Source: Spodoptera frugiperda (Eukaryota; Arthropoda; Insecta; Lepidoptera; Noctuidae). From it: a stretch of DNA of 64,000 bases. Shown piece by piece: positions 59,241 through 64,000 of this stretch. The notes below the pieces were generated by a model. That model did not search any database and was not told the origin of the DNA. It saw only the letters and a program-made list of their open reading frames with translations. A program made the position numbers and the translations under genes. The stretch's first letter is position 1, and the number at the start of each line of letters is the position of its first letter. The stretch is taken from the NCBI RefSeq assembly GCF_023101765.2, contig NC_064234.1, positions 1,612,001 through 1,676,000 of the forward strand. The letters are read 5' to 3'.

Positions 59241-62200
59241 CTAGTGTCCGTTGACGACGGTGGCCATGCTCTTGATCTCCGCGAGCTGGTCGTTGTACTC
59301 GGCGTACATCCTCTGCCAGCGCAGCTGACGGACCAGCAGCGCGAGGAACTCTTCTAGAAGGTCGTGTTTCTTTATACCCTGGGAGAAGAATATGGTATAT
59401 AGGGTGACTGGTAATTAGTGAACGATATTTAAACACGTGATTGTACTCATGATTACAAACAACTTTCCCAAAGAAACATTTTTGTATACTTACTGGTTTT
59501 ATTTTTATCACAATTACAAAAAACAAAATTCTGTCTCTATGTATGGTGATATTCTCTATAACACTATATTATCTGTGGCCAGAAAGTCTGCGAAGAAAAT
59601 ATGTACAAGCGAACTGTTTGTTTGGAAATAATGGAAATGGAACGTACCAATATCGTGGACTGCCATTTCTTGGGTGTAGATGTCAAGTGGCTCGGTCCCA
59701 GCATGTCATCCAATATTGAGCGTAGCTGATCTTCTGTGCCTGGAATTCATACACAAAAAATGTTAAAAAAAAATGTAGGTGAAATGAGGCATGATATAGT
59801 GATATAAGTGAGTAATTGTCAGTACCATGGTTGACGAGGTGCGTGAAGAGCGCAGTGACCCAGTGGCGGTAGTCCCGCGCCAGTCGCAGCGACACGCAGC
59901 ACGACACCTGCGCCTCCAGCCAACTGCGGGCCGCCACCGCGCTGTAACTGGGGGGGACATACTCATGTTATTATACATTTTATGCAGTACTATTATAATG
60001 AAGATTTTTTAAGAGGGGAAAATCATTCAATATCTTCTCCCACTCTGGGTGAGGCGAGAGGGAGTGTCAGACTCTTACTGACTAAAAACTACCCGTTTCT
60101 ACTTCTGCTTTTCGAGCCGGAGCCCCAGTAATCCGCTAGGCAGTCCGCAGTTTCGGGTCGGCATCAGTCTACTGGGCCCCAATTGAGGTGGTCTGATGGC
60201 TCTATGAGGTGCGCGCGGCACGCACAGAGCCGCACGGACGGCAAGCAAGGGTAGCTCGCCGTCCGACCAGAACCAGACCTTACGGTGGTCGAAGATCGTC
60301 GCGCGATACCCGATGCCCAAAGTGTCCCCTCGCTCCGCACCATGGTCTGAACCAATGCCGGTTGCGAGAGGTCACAGGAAACAGTAATCTACCGAAGCTT
60401 CTCTTCAATCGTTTTCAGTAAAGGATGTGATGATTTTAATTATAAGACACGAACGAATACGACAAACATAAGAATGAGTTTAGAGAATTAAAACAGTACA
60501 ATGTATAGTTGTTATGGCCAATAATTTAAAGCGTACCTGTTAGCGAAGGCGTTGTGTGTAGTCCTGTGGGGGCGCGGCACGGCGTGCAGCGGGGCGCGCG
60601 CCCCGCGGGACTGGCCCGCGCCGCTACACCGCCACACTGGGTCACTGGCGTCAGACCATACCACCCTGCACACACATATATCATGTTACTATTATACTAG
60701 CTAGATTACTTCTAGGACGTACATACGGTACAAATATCATAGGTAACTATGAAGTAAAGATCAAAATATTGCACATCAAAGAATAAAGTAACATGTTAAA
60801 CATTGTTTCATCAACTCGAACTGGTTGGCGGCGTCGCTGGCCACGTCACCATGGCGTCATGGTGACTTATGGCCCTAATATACAAGGATAAAGCTTACTT
60901 ATGAGACTTCACGAATCTGACAAAAACATTTTTAACCTTATCAAGTTGTGATAAAATATTTTTTATAGCTAAAATTACATTTTATATCTGTTCATATTAA
61001 AATCAACATTCTAGAACCTCAAACATAACGCCACTTTTTTAAATTAACAAATAGCTAGACAGAAGATCAGTATATAAAGTAACACACAGTTTTCGTCACT
61101 AAGTTATGAGTCCCATGTGGTAGGGGGTGAACCTATTGGCATTAATTTTATCGTTTATACACTCACCAAGCACAAAGTTCCTTGCTGTAGATGTAGCTCT
61201 TGCCGTTACTGAGCGACAGGTGGGGGTTGCCATCGTCCAGTAGGAAGCAGTTGGTCACAGTCACTGGACAAATATACAAAAAATATTATTAGACATTCTA
61301 AATTAATTAATTAAATAATAAGCTTAAGTGCACTAATAGCAAAAATCTCTAGTAGTTTATAGTTCAATCTCTGCGCTATATACTCAACACTTGGCTACGC
61401 TAATATGAGTCCCGGTACAACTTGAAAATAGTCGAGCTTTTCTCTTATACTTCACGTAAGTAAGCCATATATGACATCTAAAATTTTTCGGATATCACAG
61501 GGAATTTTAACAAACTAACTAAACAAATATAATCTAATTTTATTTTAATCTATTACTAAACACTAACGTAAGATCTTATATCTTACCTCCCTGGGCGAGC
61601 AGTGACCGGAAGCACAGCGGTCGTATGACGCAGGTGGCGGTGCTGAGGTTCCACATGGCGAGCTCGGCCGATGTAGTCACCACTGCTAGGATGTCGCCCG
61701 ATAACGTCAGCTTAGCTGCCTGCGACATTAGGGCTGCGGAACAAACTGCTTATTTAGTAAATAGTAAAATTATTATGTAGTTATGTGTGGGAGATTCATA
61801 TTTTAGCATGACTGGATTGGAATGATACTAAGGCTTGACAGAACATTGATGTAAAACAAGGATTGTGTTAAGTTTTGCCGTGCGAATGAAAGAGTAGGTC
61901 TGCGATACCAGACCTACTGTTCTTATAATTGTCGTTTCTTATGGGATAACCTGGTAAATGAGCTGACGGATCACTTGAGGGTAAGCAATCAGGGTTGGTT
62001 ATGAATTTTCGGTGTTTAGGGGGCGGAGATTGGGGTAGGGGGGTTATTCGGGAGGGAGATTATTGGGTAAATCGGGGAGTGGGGTAATTGGGGGTTCTTC
62101 AGTAAAAGTGGTATACATACCGATGGGCGGCAGCGCGCGGCGCGGCGTGTGCGCGTGCCCGGGCGTGTGTCCGGGTCCGTGTGGTTGCAGCGTCCAGGCG

Positions 62201-63657
62201 TGCAGCGTGCCGTCGGCGCACGCCACGCACGCCCAGCGCACGTCGCACGCTATACACGACACCGGGGACCCTGCACACACACGTAATAATTAATCCTAAA
62301 TTATGTTCTAGTGTAATGACCATCGTGTGACATAACAAAATTAAATAAAAAATACAGCTTACTCCCGCAAATAATTTCGGTAAATTACCAGTATTAAGTT
62401 TGACCACCAACTCAGTAGGCTGCACGATATCGCCGCGACGCGACGAGTACATTGCTCATGAATAAGAGTCCCAGTGTGACTTGAAACTGGTATAGCTTTT
62501 GTTCAATAGTTTGAGAAATTGATATTATATTTCTTTTAAAATAATTAACTGATAATTGCATACCTAAATATGTTTCCCACACAGGGTCGCTGGAAGCGGA
62601 ATTATTGGGCAGTAACTGTAGCCGGGAAAGCGCGCCGTATTGGGTGTTGCATGCCTTGTTCACCACCTGTTTTGAAAATACAATAATTGAATGAAATGTA
62701 ATGCTGTTTTTAATATGTTTTGAAAATATTATATATTGCAACCGAAAATTATTTAACAATCGAAATCTATTTATGAATTTAGCTATCGGAATAATAGTCA
62801 TTAATCAATAATTATAATTTTTAGTCACATTATTACTAATATCAGATTCCTTCCTACCAGGCTATCTGAAAGTCATTGAGAGAGGCTTATGATTAGTAGA
62901 GGATGTCTTGTGGCTGACATGACGATGATTATTAATTTATCCATACCTGCAGCCTGAGTGCCCCAGCAGTGCGTACAATAGGCCCCGCGGTGCCCAGCGC
63001 GGGCGGGGCCAGGGCCGGGCCCCCCGCGGGGACCGGGGCCAATGTGGCGGGGGCGGGGGCCACGCACGCTCGCTTGGAGCCCAGCTCGTCCGTGCGGGGG
63101 CCCGGCAGGGACGCCGCGCCACGCTTGCGGAGGCGCTGGTCTAGGCCACTATAATACATTGTTGGTTATAATATGTTGGGAAACACACATTGTATGTAAC
63201 AAAAATATATATTTTTTTACTGTAGGAAGGGTCCGAAATGCCAGTAGGGAACTGCCTGCTGGGCTGATGATGATACAGAAAACTAAATGTTTAAACATAA
63301 ACCTACTAATGATCAGTGTCATGCTTGTCGTAAAACTAATTTATGGTAGACGTGACTTACAGTGGCTACGTCTAAGCTATAATAATACTATAAAGTAAGA
63401 GACAGTACAAAAGTAATTAGGGACGGGTACGAAAAAATAAAATACCGTAGGAAACCATATTATTGTACATACTTATACATATTATATGTACATACTTATC
63501 GCTAGTCCTGGAGTTATTCTGTGTAGAGATAGCGTGGTTGCTGACGTTGGGATGTATGACGATGTCGTCCCTGACCTCCACCTTGATCCGCGACTTGCTC
63601 TGTGAGGATGTGCTGAAGCAGTTCTCCGTACCGCCCGGCTGGGAGCCTAGAGATTCA
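59241..63657 (-). CDS. Hira: Hira: histone H3.3 chaperone subunit, C-terminal ten exons
   Basis: Exons in transcription order: 63657-63496, 63148-62947, 62666-62564, 62270-62121, 61733-61587, 61263-61167, 60665-60537, 59941-59826, 59739-59648, 59378-59241. Every intron is GT/AG and phase is kept at each junction, giving 444 codons plus TAG. The protein runs from a Ser-rich linker, through an Ala/Pro-rich linker (exon 63148-62947), into the conserved Hira domain: VCADGTLHAW-like and LPPIALMSQ, SGDILAVVTTSAELAMWNLS, LSNGKSYIYSKEL, DASDPVWRC, RSWLEAQV, YRHWVTALFTHLVNHGTEDQ, LRSILDDMLGP, GIKKHDLLEEFLALLVRQLR. HIRA deposits histone H3.3/H4 independently of replication; the C-terminal half mediates trimerisation and partner binding. 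The N-terminal WD40 propeller must lie beyond the right edge. Confidence 0.93.
60020..60425 (+). repeat. Dispersed repeat inside a Hira intron
   Basis: It begins at AATCATTCAATATCTTCTCC, continues with GGCGAGAGGGAGTGTCAGAC and TTTTCGAGCCGGAGCCCCAG, and includes CTACTGGGCCCCAATTGAGG. The first ~65 bp match the minus strand of 49898-49975. Sequence of this type is common in noctuid genomes, perhaps the 3' end of a LINE. It lies in the 595-bp intron between exons 60665-60537 and 59941-59826. Confidence 0.65.
60666..61166 (-). other. Hira intron
   Basis: AT-rich intron with consensus GTGAGT donor and CAG acceptor. It includes a GC-richer CGTCACCATGGCGTCATGGTGAC inverted motif near 60845-60865. 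No repeat or nested gene seen. Confidence 0.7.
61734..62120 (-). other. Hira intron
   Basis: Its 5' part (62030-62115) is unusually G-rich on the plus strand (GGGGTAGGGGGGTTATTCGG and similar), meaning C-rich in the pre-mRNA. No gene or transposon is recognised. Confidence 0.6.
63149..63495 (-). other. Hira intron
   Basis: AT-rich intron between the Ser-rich exon and the Ala/Pro-rich exon; donor GTATGT, acceptor TATAG. Contains a short near-duplicate ACATACTTATACATATTATATGT region at 63468-63497. Confidence 0.65.
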
Positions 63658-64000
63658 CTGGAACAAAATATGGTTGTGATTATTTTGGCCACTACTTCGC
63701 CTGGCGATGAGCAACTTGTATACTCGAGGCTCTAGTGGCCTAGTAGTAGATGGCTATTTACTATTTTCACCAACCATCTAAAATCATCTTTGAACTAAGA
63801 GTTATTTAGCGTGACGGAACGCCAAGTAACTCTACTAGCGCACCTAAACTTTTTTTTCCTTTACCTTTAGGTGTCACTTATAGTTGCATAAGGGTTACTT
63901 ATTTAAGAGACATTGATGAAAACGGTCACCACCTGTCGCGAATCACATGCGTGGTGGTGCCATCAAATGATTTGGCTGCTCATCATATTCCTATTCCGTG
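63658..64000 (-). other. Partial Hira intron at window edge
   Basis: The acceptor of exon 63657-63496 (TTCCAG) lies at 63658-63663. No upstream exon is seen before the window ends. Confidence 0.6.

Noticed and set aside
62388..62490. Possible extra Hira exon encoding PTELVVKL-like sequence
   Set aside because: The flanking exons join directly in phase (62564 to 62270, giving YLGSPVSC), and the candidate has stops in two frames and no homology in the third.
1..64000. CRISPR arrays, bacterial operons or plasmid features
   Set aside because: No regularly spaced repeats and no prokaryotic gene organisation; introns and LINE/LTR/hAT elements show a eukaryotic nuclear sequence.

Overview
The window looks like nuclear DNA of a moth (Lepidoptera, probably noctuid-like). 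The evidence is AT-rich spacer DNA, spliced genes with GT/AG introns, insect versions of two conserved eukaryotic genes (Drak and Hira), and dispersed repeats of the kinds common in lepidopteran genomes. Species is inferred, not proven. I see no bacterial, plasmid, CRISPR or organelle features.

Layout. Positions 1-1936 hold the 3' part of a Ty3/gypsy LTR retrotransposon: an open pol frame (end of RNase H, then integrase) running in from the left edge, followed by a probable 3' LTR. From about 1.9 to 30 kb is a long AT-rich stretch with no convincing gene, only two SINE copies (12.3 and 28.8 kb), small hairpins and local GC-rich patches. Positions 30043-35014 carry a non-LTR retrotransposon with two intact ORFs coupled by a TAATG stop/start and a 3' tail of four TTTTGAC units. 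From 35 to 46 kb is again non-coding, with one frameshifted fragment of a multicopy arthropod protein family at 40.6 kb. Part of this may be the upstream intron of Drak.

Positions 46010-48474 (+) carry the last six exons of Drak, a death-associated protein kinase-related Ser/Thr kinase. They cover most of the kinase domain and a C-terminal tail with an expanded Asn-Gly-Val repeat. The first exon or exons were not found. Positions 59241-63657 (-) carry the last ten exons of Hira, the histone H3.3 chaperone subunit; its N-terminal WD40 exons lie beyond the right edge. The two genes converge, with about 10 kb of transposon-dense DNA between them. This holds two hAT elements with perfect 8-bp target duplications, two terminal-inverted-repeat elements, a SINE, and fragments of R1-type reverse transcriptase and hAT transposase.

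Both host genes were rebuilt exon by exon; reading phase is conserved across every junction. The most interesting points are the in-frame NGV minisatellite of Drak, a 13-unit decamer array that supplies its stop codon, a SUMO-interacting-like motif and degenerate esterase domain in LINE ORF1, a perfect 48-bp inverted repeat inside a hAT element, and recurrent NRF1/Ewg-like TGCGCANGCGCA sites across the gene-free part. I found no wholly new multi-gene system.
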